Source: Heterotrichella gracilis (Eukaryota > Sar > Xanthophyceae > Tribonematales > Xanthonemataceae). Taken from it: a stretch of DNA of 64,000 nucleotides. The DNA lies in assembly GCA_032358255.1 (NCBI GenBank), contig JAULBX010001780.1, positions 1-64,000 of the forward strand. The letters are read 5' to 3'. Shown piece after piece: positions 48,983-64,000 of the stretch (its first letter is position 1; the number at the start of each line of letters is the position of its first letter). The notes beneath the pieces were generated by a model that saw only the letters and a program-made list of their open reading frames with translations, searched no databases and had not been told where the DNA came from. Made by a program: the position numbers and the translations under genes.

Positions 48983-51900
48983 TCACTTCCTATTCCTCTT
49001 CGCCTTCAACACCCTACGACCAGCGGCTCCAGCATTTGCATTTGTCCCCAGTGTCATCCCCCCTGCGGCTGGTGCTGAAGGCTGGCCTGCCTGAAACACA
49101 GGCATCTGTGGTGTAGCACTGGGTTGGAAGGTGGGAGCCCCTGCAGCGCCTCCAAAGGAAAATGGTGCTGCTGGCTGCTGTGCACTTCCCTGATTTGCCA
49201 TTTGGAAGGTAGGAGCTTGCTGGGGAATGGGGCTAGCAAACAGAGCGGGCGCGGGTGCTGCTGCAACAAGACAAAGCAGATGGTCAACACCCTTCTTCAC
49301 TACATAGGGGATGAGAAGACTGACGGGTAGTACTGTAAATCCTGCAAGTAACATCAACTGACAGCACAGCGACATGCCACGCACATGATGAACACCGTGT
49401 TGCAACATGACAAAGCAGGGTTTGCACTGCATCCTAAACCCTGACACTTACTTTGCGGGGCGCCTCCCGATGTGAAGTTCACCGTGGGGCCATTCAACTG
49501 CGGCATGGAGAACGCGGCCTGTGTGGTCACCCCTGAGGGCTGACCAAAAGCAAACCCAGGACCCGTGCTGCTCCCAAACACTGGCTGGCTATTCCCAAAC
49601 GCTGGCTGGCTGGCAGGCTGCGCCACGCCGCCATTGAAAGCACCCGAAGCAGGTGCCTCCCCACCCCAAGTGAAAGGCGCAGGCCCCGAAGTGGTGGCCT
49701 GTGGCGCGGCATTGGTTGCGCCAAACACGCCACCACCGCCAAAGCTGAATGGTGGCTGCTGAGGGGCGGCGGGTGTTTCGAAGCCCACCACCGTGGTCCG
49801 CGCCAGCATCACCGAAGGCGCTGGCGAGGGGTCGGCCCCAGGCGAGGAGGACATGTCCACTACAGAACCAATCTGCATAGGCACATGAGCACACCCATTC
49901 AGCCACAAAGGTCAGGAGACACACAAACCCCTGCCACGCATTCCTTGCAGGGCCATTACACATGCATTTATTATGCGTGCCCTCAATAAAATGCATCCCT
50001 GCACGCCATTGTGATTGAGCATGGCATGGCATGCACGTCTTGAATCCAGGTCTCTCAAAGCAGAGGCCAGCAGACCAATGGGGGTACGTATAACTATGGA
50101 TTGGCCCAGGGCATGGCAGCCTACTTACATCTGTGCCATTTGAAGATGCTCTGGTTGCGGGGATGGTGATCGGTGGCGAGTGCGCATTTGGAGAGCCAGC
50201 AGCCTCCTCCTTGGTTGCATCAGCTGCCTTTGCCTGCAACACACCATCCCGCCACTCAGCTGGCTGGGAGGCCGACATGCATGAGCACATGCATTGCATT
50301 GCAATCTCTGCACACACCACACCTGGACTGCCTGCTTTTGTTTCAAAACGTGCAACTGACAAAACTGACTTTTGCAACCACCGCCAAAGCAGTAGACAGG
50401 CTGCACAGCCATGCGCAGCTCAGCCGCTAACCAACTAAGGGTAAAATAATAATGTAGAAAGCTTGCTTTCCATTGCTACTTAATCCACTCGTCACAGCGT
50501 CTTTACCTGAGCGGTTGACGCGCCGCCAAAGTTGAAGTTCAGGCCGCCTGCAGGAGCTAACCCGCCACCAAAGGTAAACCCAGATGGCCCCTTGCTGGCT
50601 GCAGCACCCGCTCCATTCGCATCCACTCCAGCCACGGGCGCGGCAGCAGCAAAGGGCGTGGCGCCTCCGAACGCGGGCGCAGACGAGCCAAACGCAAAGC
50701 TTGGCGCCGCGGCGGTGGGGGTGGCGTCTGGCGCGCTGTCTGGCGCAGATGCTGGCGGGACCCCAAACGTGAACGTGAGCTTTGGTGCGCTTGTGGATGC
50801 GCCGCCAGACCCGGCTCCAAAGCTGAAGCTCGGCGCTGCCGCACCGTTGCTGGGCACACCAAAAGTCACGGGTGGCGCAGAAGCTGCTGGCTTGTCGGAG
50901 GCAGACCCTGCCTTTGACTTCTCCACCTCAGCTGCAATGGCTGCTGTGGCGGCGGCTGCCTCAGCCTTGTTTTTCTGCAAAGCGCGCGCCTGCCAGTCAG
51001 CAGAGCATTACCTGGTGGCAGCATGTGCATGATGATGAATTTTGTGTCGCATGCAGGACATCCACTCATTACACAAGATCCTGCTCTGGCGGTGCAAAGC
51101 TGAAATGTTTGACCTGCCAGCCTCTCAACATGCCAGAGTCATTCCTCCCTCTGGAGGCTTGTGTGCAATGATATGGGGCAGCAGAAGCAGTGATGTGCCA
51201 ACTCACCGTCAGGAAATCGCCCCAGCCTCCCGATGCAGCAGGCGCAGGCTCCGCGGCAGCTGGCGCCTTGGCCTCCTGGTCAACCTGCGTCTGCACAACA
51301 TGCAAGGCCTCTTTTAGAATGCGCACCTTGATTTCAAAGTGAAGGATTCGTTTCAAAAAAAAAAGTCGGTTGTCAATTTTTCCCCGTTTCATACTACCCC
51401 TGCTAAAATCACAAGCAGCACCCGCACTTATCATGGTCACCACAGCGCCATGCTACAACTGATCAATCAACAAAGAAAAAGTGCCAGAAGTGGAAAACTT
51501 GGCGCCGCATGTGCAGGGGCTGCTTACTAGTCTGCCTGCATTGCCATGTCACTCCTGACCCTCATTTGAACATATGTCTCGTGGGCATTGGCATGACCAT
51601 GTGGGCGTGCAGTGCAGCACCGGTACCTTGAACAGTGGTGTGCCAAAGCCGTTTGCATCTGGTTGGGTGCCTGACCCCTCTGAGCCTATGCTGCTCCCCT
51701 CAGAGCCGTCGCTGCTGTAGCTCTCCTCATCATCGCCGTCTGAGGGCAGGGGCACAGACGCAGCCTGGGCAGCAATGGCGTTGGCCTGCGGCGCAGCCAC
51801 CTGCGCAGGCCAAGGGTTTAGGCTTAGGGTTTAAGCTTTGGGTCCGCGATTGTGTTGGTCGGCGATGCCACCAGTCCACCTGTTGATGGCTGGGGAGTGC

Positions 51901-54900
51901 AGCAGGTGCGCAAAGAAATTGCATGGAAAATTGCCACATTGCGGAGAAAAGATTGCATGAATGTCCACACCAGCCGGTACAAGGTGTGCAGATGTACACA
52001 TATATTGCATGGGCAATTTCCACATTGAACACAAAAGAATTGCATGAATACACAAATCAGCAGGTACAGGAGTGCAAAACCTTTGTCCACATTGCACTCA
52101 TGGAAATGCCATAAGGGGGGTTTATGCACCGCACCACGTCTGTGACTGCAGCGCCTGAGGGCGACGCCACGTCTCCCTCCCCGAATGAAAACGAAGGCTC
52201 GTCAAAGGCGATGCTGTCCGGCACATCTCCCACATCAAACCGCCGGGAGGCCACATCCCCAAATGAGAACTTGGGCTCCCCACCAACCGCCGATGGCTTG
52301 ACAACCGGCTGGGTTTGGGTTTGGAACGGTGCGGGTGTGGGTGCAGGCGCCGGCGCCGCTGTGAATGGAAGGTTGAATTGCACCGTGGGTGGTGCGGTGG
52401 CGCCGCTGGTGGATGCCAGGGGCTGTGCCACTGGGGTTTGTAGCCAGGAGGGCGTGGGTGCCTCGCTGCTGGATGGCTGTGCGGTGGGCTGGGAGCTGGC
52501 GGGCGGCGACACGCTTCCCCGCCCAAAGGTGACCACCGGAGGCGCTGCCTGGCTGCTGGGGAGCGTCAGCATTGGCTGGCTTGAGGGTGCGGCGCTGCTG
52601 CTGGGCGGAGTGGCCCCAAAGGCAGGGAAGCTGAGGTTGGAGAACGCAGGGGGCGCGAGCGGCTGCGCGGGCTGCTGGAGCGGCGCCTGCTTCTCCCTGC
52701 TCTTCTCCATGGAGTTCAGCACCTTCATGATCTTGGCAGCTGTGGCCGTCACCGTCGGGCCCTCCAGCGCGTTCGACGGGTCGGGCCGCGGCTGTGCGCC
52801 AAACTCCGCGCCGCCGAACCCGCCGCCGAACCCGCCGCTGCTGCCCTCCAGCGCAAAGCGCGACCGGTGCATGGGCGTGTGCCCCGCGCGCAGCTTGAGG
52901 CGCTCCGCGGACCGCAGCCCAAACGCCGCCGCCTGGCCCCGCAGCCTGCGCTCCTCCAGCGTGTTGGCGCCGGGTGTGCCTGAGGGGCCCTCCCCCGGGC
53001 TCTCCACCCTCCGCTTCTTGCCTGAGCCTGGGGAGGCGGCTTTGTTAGTGACACGCGTTCAGCAGTGCAGCCAGCTTTAGGCAGTCACCCTTGCACAGGG
53101 CATGCAGCGCATGTTCGTAGTAATCCAACATGCTCCACATCTACAACTTCAAGTTCCACAGTGCAGCTTTGGTCTGGCAAGGCCCTAAACCCTAAACCCT
53201 GTACCTGAGCCAGCGGCTTGCAGGGAGCCAAAACCTGTGCTGCGCATGGGCGTCCAGGCCAGCGTCTCCTGTGCAAAGGAGACCTGCTTGGGTGGCTGGT
53301 CGCCGCTGGGAGGGGTTTGCATGCGCGGCGCCAGGGGCTGACCTGACATGAGGGGCCTTGAGAGCCGGCTGGGGTTCCTGCAAGTGCACGTTCTGCAAGT
53401 CAGAGTAGAGCCACAAGTGGTAGGGCTGGCACAGTGCGTCAAGTCAGGGTGGTGCAACCGCTACGGGCTTCCAAGGAAAGCACCGGCGTATGCCATATCA
53501 ACAGTGGTAGTGTGACTCCCACGTGAGGATATCAAGAGCCCAGTTATAATCTGGTGCAGTGACTATGATTTCAGAGACATCATGGAAGGTGCACCCCAGC
53601 TGATGCGCACACACCAAGCAAGGTGCTCGCTGTGGTGTGCTTGCTGCAGTGTGTGCACTTGTGGCCTTGCCAAGTGCTTGCAAGGTTGGCAGCAGCTGCG
53701 TGCACTGGAGGCTGACCTTATGTTCCTGTTGAACAGGGGCTTGGGCGTCGTGGATGCGGTGGGGGTGGATAGCTGGAAGCGGGGCGCGGGCGAGGGCGTG
53801 GCGCCAAACAGTGGGGTTGCCTGCCGCTGTGACTGCAAGCCGCTAGGCCCTTGGTAGGGTGTGAGGGCCGAGCCCGGTGGCTTGTTGTGCGGCGTGTTGT
53901 GCAGCGCAACCCCTGACCCCGGAGTTGAGGGCTTGTTTTTCAACACGTCCAGCACCGACTTGAAGGGGGTTGAGGAGTTGTTGAACTTGGCCATGACGTC
54001 ACTGGTGGCAGCCTGGTCCATTGGGTCTGCCAGTGACGCCTCAGGTTCCACGCTTGAGAGGTTGTCGGGCGTCCTTTCTGGTTGGGGTGTGCTGGCTGCT
54101 GCGAAGGGCCTGTGCGTGCTTGGCCTGAGGTTAACTGCCCCAAACACGTGCGCGGGCAGTGGCGAGATCTCAGGCTGGGGCTGCCTGCTGAAGCCCTGGA
54201 AGCGCTGAGCAGCTATGCTGGCTATCGCTGGGCCAGCACCCGTTGCCTGGTCCAGAATCTGCCCATTGCTGCCGCTGGGCGCCTGGACAAAATGGGTGAC
54301 GATGTGCATACCAGTGGGTGTGAAACAAACACAGGTATGAAGTGTATCAGCATAACAGCAGGTATGCCATGACATGCATATATTAGTATACCGGTAGGTG
54401 CATAACAGTTGGTATGCCATGACTGACAGTCTGAGTAGCAGGGTCATAAGTGAAGGCCAGACGTGTGGAGGTAAGACATACCTGCTCGTCGTGTACAAGC
54501 ATAGCCTCCGCTGTGTTTGTGCTGGGTGCTGGGTGGTGTGGCGGTGTGGTGCCGCCTGCGGCAGTCACAGATGGCCCTCATTGAATACTTTGTGATGAGG
54601 ATGGCCATGGAACTTGGTTGAACAAAACTCATATCAGTCCACTTACCGTTGTCAGTAGGGCCATCTTCTTTCTTAGCACTGGAAGAGCCTCCCAAATACT
54701 CGCCAAAAGGCTGCAAATGCGTATCCACATCAGCTACTGCACTCAAACCAGCATCGGCCATACACAATGCATGAGGGACCGTACCTTGAGCAGCCCGGTT
54801 GCAAAGGACACAGCCTTGAAGAGGCTGCTTATCCTAGAAGCTGTTTGTGGCGTTTGTCCGTTTCCTTCGGCAGTTGCAGCCGCTTCCCTTGGTTTGGGCC

Positions 54901-54988
54901 TGGAGTACGGTGTGGAGTTGTGGAGATGGGCTCGTCGCCTGGGGGTTTTGCCGCCTGCCCCAAGCTCTTCGTGCGAATCCTCCTCCAT
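48983..54988 (-). CDS. NUP136: FG-repeat nucleoporin, NUP136/NUP1-like (1167 aa)
   Basis: Twelve exons in phase: 54988-54785, 54710-54647, 54555-54482, 54282-53717, 53377-53205, 53027-52135, 51800-51627, 51290-51207, 50974-50507, 50233-50129, 49872-49452 and 49260-48983. The ATG at 54988 follows an in-frame stop. The N-terminus has a basic patch, the motif TPYSRP (26-31) and an amphipathic helix (RISSLFKAVSFATGLLK), as in plant NUP1/NUP136, which anchors to the inner nuclear envelope side. GKKRR near residue 360 looks like a nuclear localisation signal. The C-terminal third carries FG motifs (FSFGA, FTFGG, FNFGG, PAFGN, VFGSS) and ends GRRVLKAKRNRK, resembling the conserved basic end of plant NUP136. 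It should act in the nuclear basket as a Nup153-like transport receptor platform. The symbol is by architecture. Confidence 0.8.
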
Positions 54989-55386
54989 GGTTTGCACCGT
55001 CAGCTGGCAAACCAGCAGATCCTAAAAACCTGTGCTGCTCGCGGTGGCTCACGCTCAACGTGAAGTAGATGGCGAGAGATCAATGTTCCATGCTTTTGAG
55101 CTGAACGCGGGGCAAATTTTGTGTGGAAAAACAAAAGAAATAGGGCCGAAAAGATAAGGTATTTTGCAGTGTCGTCTGCAACACTTGATGTGATACGCAG
55201 GGTTCATACCGCTCGTTCACCCTTTATTGTTTACTGCTAGGCTGGTTAAAGTGGTGTGGAACACGCTTGGAGCCCTCGAGCCCTGTATCGCAGTTTGTTG
55301 ATCCAGCGTTTGCACCTGCATTACCGCGGCTGTCAACTGTTGCCATAGTCAGACAACAACCAGCTAAGGCTATACCGCCAGACGGG
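54989..55386. promoter_or_regulatory. Shared divergent promoter region (NUP136 / DHS)
   Basis: Only 398 bp separates the two start codons of these head-to-head genes, so both core promoters and 5' leaders must lie here. No TATA box is obvious in either orientation. Confidence 0.5.
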
Positions 55387-58044
<2,658 letters not shown>

Positions 58045-59771
58045 ACCTGGGATGGCTGTTGGGGCATTGGTTGCCGCCTTTGTTACATTATGGCACATTA
58101 TTGATTAGGTAGCAGTATTGTTGCAGAAAGTTGTTGTTTGGTTTACGTATGGGGAGGAATGAACGAGTGCTCAAGGGCTTTGACGCGTACAGAATGACGT
58201 AATTGTGCTGTGACAGTGACAATGACACTGAAAGTTTCATTTTTCTATTTTGCAGTACAAGCACCGCAATTGTTTTTAACAGGGCCTGGCTTTTTTAGTA
58301 CCATGCATTTATTCATGGGCCAGGCATTGCAAGAGGACTCTGGAGCGGGATTGATGGAGGGATATTACAAACGACAACATGCAACATAGACTTGCCGATA
58401 TCTGCAAGACAATACTCTCACATTGGAAGGGTTCTATTCCCGAGCCCCAGGGTTGAGTGTGGGGGTACCTCGCAGCCGGTCATGGTGTTGTCTGGGACGG
58501 TCAAGTCACCTTGCAGTGCAAGCAGCAAACAGCGCAAGCCCATTGCACCTGATACACCGGGGATGCCCACAGATACATGCGTAGGCCTTACTCCGCCTTT
58601 GTGCGTTTTTCCTATGCCTTGGCATGTGCCATGGGGTGAATGAGTCAAGGTGCAAAGCACTGTTGTGTTGGAAACGAGGTGGCGAGGCTCACCCAGCAGG
58701 ACCACAATTGCACGCTGAGAACTTCTACTCCTTACAAGCGTTTACACAAACTGTTTCTCCTGTCGATGCGTGGCAGCTGTGGCTCACGAGGAACTTTGAG
58801 TACCAGTTGAACTTGCCATGGGATAGCTGTTGGGGGTGCATGATGCGTCAGGTGCTTGTCAGGGCGTGTGGCTTGGCACCACGCACGCGAAAGGTCACAC
58901 AGTGCGCCAGTCACTTGCAGGCTCCCGCAGCTCATCCTCTGCAATACCAGCAACCTACAAGTGACCTTGGGAGACGTCAGGCTCGATTGCCTTTGCCCAG
59001 CTGGTTTCGGAGTGTGTCGACGTCGACATCGGCTGCTCAGAGTGTGACGGGAGTTGGGGCCATATTCAAGGCCAGGCGTGCTGATCACGAGTTCGACGTC
59101 GAATCTGCGGCTGAAGGCGGGTGCACCTCGACTCAATTTTTGGGCCGACCATAGTCCAGTCGGTTTCGAAAGTTTCAAATGCATGCATGCATCTGCGCTT
59201 GCGTGGATTTGCTTGGATAGGGCCGAGCTTCCGTGCTGAGCTTCAGTTATAGGGCCGAGCACCAACTGTAAATAAATATGTTCGTACTTCCATCACACTG
59301 AGCACGAGTACCCTCCAGGTCGAGGTGCACGTTCATTGTGTCAAGCAGGACATTTTCCTCATTTTCCCGCGCTGTGTGAGAACGTTTTAAAGGCAGACCC
59401 TTAGGTAGACACAGCTGCCGCGTGTGCTCATTGTTGCCTTTCTGAAGCACCCGCTAACCTCAGGCACAGCTGGTGTGGTCAGGGCCACAGCTGGCGCGTG
59501 CAACTGTCTCATTTGCATCACATATTGCATCACAAACCCTGCACAATTGTGGCATGCCATAGTAGCAATGCAGGGTACATTGTATCTGAAACCTGGGGAA
59601 TTCAGCTGCCTGTGTCTTTGTGCATGTTTATTGGAAGCCTTGCCTATGCTGCAGCTCTGGACTTAGCCCTCATGGAACACTCGCAACGAGTTGTCATGTT
59701 TGCCGTATAGGGGTGTTATTAAACCCTAAACCTTGACTTGTAACCCCAAACTCGTTCACCATTTCGTGCAG
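58045..59771. other. Region without secure gene; probable 5' exons of the next gene
   Basis: Overlapping frames on both strands at 58624-59265 look unconvincing and share no family features. Near 59645-59690 a degenerate copy of the acceptor and exon start at 59765-59810 (GCAGCTCTGGAC ... CTCATGG) is visible. The missing N-terminal exons of the downstream gene probably lie here. Confidence 0.4.
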
Positions 59772-62700
59772 CCCTGGACTCTGTCCTCATGGCGCGCCAC
59801 GGGTTCCACGCCCTGCGAGACATCATGGACGAGGTGTACGGGCCCTGCAAAGACCCTAGCACCTGGCGCCCAAAACCCTACAAGGAGGGCAAGGGGCGCT
59901 ACCTGTGGACCGATGCGTTTGGCGTGTGCAACTACATCACCCTTGCGGGGGAGTCGGGCAATGCCAACTACCTCAAACAGGTATATTCTTGCTTGTTTGT
60001 TGTTTCCTTCTTTAGAGGAAATGTGCTTTCACGTCGTCTCTCCAAACCTGTCACAAGTTGCGCTCCGTGCCTCTGACAGGTCCCTCCAGGATTCCCTTGC
60101 TATTCAGGATAAAAGCCAAAAGCTAAAAGCCAAAAGCTAAAAGCCATTTTGCATCGGCTTCACTGTTTACATGGCATGAGATAGGGTTTAGGGTTTAGGG
60201 TTAAGGCCATTGAGCGGCCCTGTGAGGCACAGGCCATGTGCCTGCACTCTCTTCGTTTGAATTGTGAACAGGTCCCACAACATCCAGATGGTTCATTCAA
60301 ATTTAGGGCTTTGAGCCAGCTGTATTCACCGGGCAACTCCTTTCTGCAGGCCGATGCTTTGATCAGGGAGGTGCATGACGTGCTGGGGAGGTCACGCGAT
60401 GGCACTGCAAGGCTGGGGAGCGCAACGGATGAGCACCCGCTCAGGTGGCGCAAAACCCTTTTAGCCTGAACCCTTAACCCTAAACCGTGTAGGGGCACCA
60501 CGAGGCTTGGTTGCGCAATAGATGAGCACCCGCTCAGGTGGCGCAAAACGTTTTTAGCCTGAACCCTAAATCCTAAATGTGCAGGGCATTGCGAGGCTGG
60601 GGAGCGTAGCGGATGGGCACCGATCAGGTGGCGCAAACCCTTTTAGCCTAAACCCTAAACCCATTCCATGTAGGGCACCATGAGGCTGGGGAGCGCAGCG
60701 GATGAGCACCGCTCAGGTGGCCCAAAAAACTAAATGTCCTGAACCCTAAACCCTAAACGTGTAAGCCACAATGAGGTTGGGGAGCGCAACGGATGAGCAC
60801 CCCCCCAGCTAGCCCTAACCATTCACCCTCTATCAGTACCTGCATGCTGACACATGATGGCGCCACAAGGCTGAGTACAGCAACTAATGGGCATGCCACT
60901 ACGTCAGGCCCAAGGTCTAAATCATGAATATAAAAAATTCAAAAAAAGCTGCATGTGCACCGCAAAGGCATTGATACCCATGTGATAGCAACGGTGCCAT
61001 TACCCTCAACCCTCGAGGTGTAACTATCAAACCGCACAGCTTGCAGCAACCAGCAGGGGTATACAATGATCACATGTTGTCCAGAGATTGGATTTGTCCT
61101 GTAGAGTCATGGGTGCGGTAGTGTGCTCCGATGCGCTATTATCGTACCCATCACTCCAATAGGACATGTAACCAATCCCTGGATTCTGTGTGGTTATTGA
61201 ATACCCTTGCCGGATGCTGAAGTGGTGCTGTATCAATGCGATGGCACTGCAAGGCTGGGCAATGCATTGGATAAGCACACGCGCAGGTAGGAGAAACAAG
61301 ATAGAAGGGTGCTGGTGAGGGCGGTTGCCACTGACCCTAAACCCTAAACCCTGATCATGGCTGTGCGGTGCAGCGCCAACCTGGGCATCGGCAGGCCTGC
61401 GCTGGAGGGAGCTCAAACCCTTTCATCCTGAGCTCAAAACCCTAAACGCTGGCTGTGCAGTGCAGCGGTGGCCTGCGCATCAGCAAACCTGACCTTAAGG
61501 GAGGACACAATACTTAATTGAGCCCTAAACTCTGGCTGTGTGGTGCAGCGGCGGCCTGCGCATCGGCAAGCCTGATCCTGAGGGTGCCCCTGACGGGGAT
61601 GGCCAGTACTTCCACTACCTCACCAAGTGGATGTTTGCGCTCAATCGCATGACGGTGGCAACTGAGGTGAGGCTCCCCGGGATGCGGCATGGGGAAGATT
61701 GCAAATGTTGAGATGAAAAAGGGATGCAAATGCGGATATTTCTGTGCATTACGCCTGTGAGATGTATGAGTAACTATTTACACTCCCTGTCATCTCATGA
61801 ATGAGGCGTTGGGTGAGGAAGTGCCTCGCTCGATGTGTGTCCCAAACGCTGGTTGTTCACTGCTATGCGGCTTCCATGAAGATGAATACACAGGTGTGCT
61901 GAGCTTCAAGGTATCAATGTATCCAATTTACATGGACACCAGATTCATGAATGCATGTGTGTATGTTGCTGTGCAGGACAACAAGTACAACAACTGGGCT
62001 GTCGAGCTGGCACGCGCAATCCATCCCCATTTCGTCCCTGCCCCCTCCTCCCCTCGTCCCCACATGTACTGGAAGGTCAGCATCGACATGGCGTGCCCCC
62101 TGACCCTATCGGAGGGTAACCTGGACCCCTACGATGGCTATGTGACCTACAGGCTGCTGCGTGCGGTGGCAGGGCATGCGGGGGTGCTGGCTGGGGAGAT
62201 TGGGGATATGGAAAAGATGGTGAACCACAAGGTGAGGGGACTTCTTGGTGCCCATGGGGATTTAGGTAGGAGTATGGAAAGACGGGAAATTAAATGTAGA
62301 TTGGGGATATGGGAAAGATGGTGAGCCAGAAGGTGAGGAGTGGTGATGTATCTTTTGTTAGGTTTTGGGGATGGCGGTGAATCAGAGAGTGCGGATGCGC
62401 AATTGCAGCCCTGTATACCCCTGAGGGTAAGCGTGCAGTGGACAGTAGACGCTCACATAATGCCGCCACATGCATGCGCCAGATTGCGTGCACCTAACAC
62501 CTGTGAGGAACCTATCTCACGGAATGATACCTAGGCATAACCTTCACCTATATCACGCGTTCAACTCTTATGAACAATCTGCACTAACTCCCTTTCCCTC
62601 CCTTATTTCAGTACCCCTCCTACGCCAGCAGCGACCCCCTTGACCTAGGGGAGGCGCTGTGGCTGACGCACTGGGGAGGACAGGGGGAGATCGGGGACAG

Positions 62701-63595
62701 GGAGGAGAGCATGGCGGGGAGGAGAGGTGGGTCGCAGCATGATGATAGGTTTGGTCATCATCTGATTGATCACATGTGACTCATTTGAAGCGGGGCATTA
62801 ATGGAACGGGAGGCTCCCGCGCACTTGTAGTGCCCATGTATGGCCACTCAATGAGGGATGTAGTTTAGGGTTTCAGCTCACCCCACCTGGCCAAGCAGCT
62901 TGGGACAACAATTCGTTGCCACCCCCCCCTCACCAACAAACTCACCATCATCACCCCCTTTGCAGCCCCGCCAGGTGGCGAGGCCTGGGCGCGCACCCTC
63001 ACCACACGCAGCCTGTCCACCTTGGATGCGCTGTGGGAGCGGGGGCTGTTCCGCCTGCCTCGCCACTCGCGCCTTGCGTTCAGGGAGATGGGGACCACGC
63101 TGGGGTTGCAGGTGGGGGTTAGGGTGTAGGAAGGTGGGGTTTGGGGTTTAGAGCTTCAAGGAGATGCGTGCGATGCTGGGTCTGCAGGTAGGGTTTAAGG
63201 TGTTGGGTTCCAAAATACAAGGGTGTGCCACCAACTTCTGTCATGACACTTTATGAATCATTTCCTGGCCTTTTCTGTGGCATTTCCTGGCATGTTTTCG
63301 CATGTTGCGTGTGGCAAGCTCAAATCTGAGTCCCCTTCCCACTGGCAGGAACGTACGTATCTCCAAATTGTTTTGATCATTTCAGTAAATTAAATATGTG
63401 TGGACGTGGCAGGTCAACCCCGAGTCCCCTCCCTACTGGCAGGGGCGCGTATCCTCCCTGCACCAGTTCTGGGAGCCGCACCGGTGCGAGAGGGACAGGG
63501 ACATCACACCTGTCATGCTGGGGGCCTCGCTGCTCCCGGGGGTGTGGAGGCAGGGGTACTGGGCGGGGCGCAGGCCCAGGAATCCAGAGCCATGA
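59772..63595 (+). CDS. Uncharacterised protein, C-terminal 373 aa (possible alpha/alpha-toroid, glycosidase-like)
   Basis: Eight exons in phase: 59772-59980, 60350-60444, 61549-61666, 61977-62231, 62612-62726, 62966-63111 and 63413-63595, plus an unseen 5' exon, since 59772 starts mid-codon after a CAG acceptor (seven listed exons are secure). Readable parts: RHGFHALRDIMDEVYGPC, YLWTDAFGVCNYITLAGES, YFHYLTKWMFALNRM, NWAVELARAIHPHF, LDPYDGYVTYRLLRAVAG and SPPYWQGRV. The alternation of Trp/Asp-rich helices resembles six-hairpin (alpha/alpha) glycosidase-like proteins found in fungi and algae, but no catalytic signature can be asserted. The ATG at 59789 is an alternative start if no upstream exon exists. 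Its introns are the richest in exon echoes in the window. Confidence 0.65.
60403..60805 (+). repeat. Five-copy exon-end/telomere-motif tandem array
   Basis: Five units of about 90 bp start near 60403 (the real exon end), 60495, 60587, 60676 and 60767. Each has GAGGCTGGGGAGCG-like sequence, GATGAGCAC and, in most, CTCAGGTGGCGCA with a donor, followed by CCTGAACCCTAAACCCTAAA-like spacer. A further partial copy is at about 61235-61290. Confidence 0.88.
61340..61590 (+). repeat. Three tandem copies of acceptor plus exon start
   Basis: GGCTGTGNGGTGCAGCG with the next 35 or so coding nucleotides (GGCCTGCGCATCGGCAAGCC in the real exon) occurs at about 61362-61412, 61449-61503 and 61533-61585. Only the last leads into the long open exon starting at 61549. 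Confidence 0.85.
62190..62395 (+). repeat. Exon-end echoes downstream of 62231
   Basis: GATTGGGGATATGGAAAAGA with the AAGGTGAGG donor (62200-62236) recurs at about 62299-62337, and in weaker form near 62364-62392. Confidence 0.75.
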
Positions 63596-64000
63596 TATAT
63601 GAGGTCGTTCACGTGTGATGTGTGGTTTTCTTGGTGCAACAGTTGGCATACTATGATCCATGGATTCAATCCACAGTTGAGAATACCTCTGTCAAAGTGC
63701 TGTTGACAGTGCGTTGCAAATGAGAAGGAACAACTTATTGAATAATATGATCCCACTTACCACTTAGGGGCGCACTCTGCATTATGCTACTATGATACTA
63801 TGATGATCATATCGGGGGCTCATGAGTATACTCTGATCAGCAAGCCCCTGCCAAGTGTGCCTGCCGCAGTGTTGGGCCACATTGGGTCGTTGGGCCATCC
63901 TTGTCAAGGATTGACTCCGCATCTACTTTAAAGGCTTCAAAGTTTGCGTGTCTGCTCATAACATGTCCAATGCACTACCCATGTGCCTGGACCAGCTTGT
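63596..64000. other. Downstream region, no gene seen
   Basis: No open frame with family features or splice support. ACTATGATACTATGATGATC-type direct repeats occur near 63788-63810. Confidence 0.4.

Noticed and set aside
52124-53080. 318-codon plus-strand open frame
   Set aside because: Exact antisense of nucleoporin exon 52135-53027; the minus frame carries FG motifs and phase-consistent splice sites.
58624-59265. Overlapping open frames of about 176 codons on both strands
   Set aside because: Neither has splice support, family motifs or plausible composition; retained only as unannotated sequence that may hold 5' exons.

Overview
The window is nuclear DNA of a green alga, most likely a chlorophyte of trebouxiophyte type. 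Genes carry many short GT-AG introns with CAG acceptors. Exons are GC-rich. Introns are strewn with plant-type telomere-like CCCTAAA/TTTAGGG runs. The gene set is plant-like (HSP101, a NUP136/NUP1-type nucleoporin) but also has a dynein roadblock light chain, which flowering plants lack. Gene models were built by hand from splice signals, reading phase and protein family knowledge, so boundaries are predictions.

Layout. 1-3451 (-): 3' part of an unrecognised multi-exon gene running off the left edge; 4499-5209 (-): a MYND-like finger gene fragment. 5.74-7.96 kb and 18.33-21.17 kb are the arms of a large diverged inverted duplication. The right arm holds the first half of an unrecognised 585-aa gene (19133-24373, +); the left arm holds a partial copy of it on the minus strand. 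Between the arms lie a secreted/ER coiled-coil membrane protein (9130-13404, -) and a TlyA-type rRNA methyltransferase (14783-17448, +).

25556-47276 (+) is a 28-exon SHPRH orthologue (SNF2 helicase with PHD and RING fingers, about 1675 aa). One of its introns (36262-43424) contains a complete, intron-bearing cytosolic HSP101/ClpB gene on the same strand (37149-42068, 899 aa) with its own heat-shock-element/TATA promoter. This nested arrangement is the most striking feature.

Then follow a dynein roadblock/LC7 light chain (47597-48271, -), an FG nucleoporin (48983-54988, -), deoxyhypusine synthase (55387-58044, +, divergent from the nucleoporin), and the C-terminal 373 aa of an uncharacterised protein (59772-63595, +).

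A recurrent pattern is the 'exon echo': short tandem copies of an exon end plus its splice site lying inside the adjacent intron, often joined to CCCTAAA motifs. It occurs in at least four genes. No transposon, virus-like element, CRISPR array, rRNA or convincing tRNA was found.
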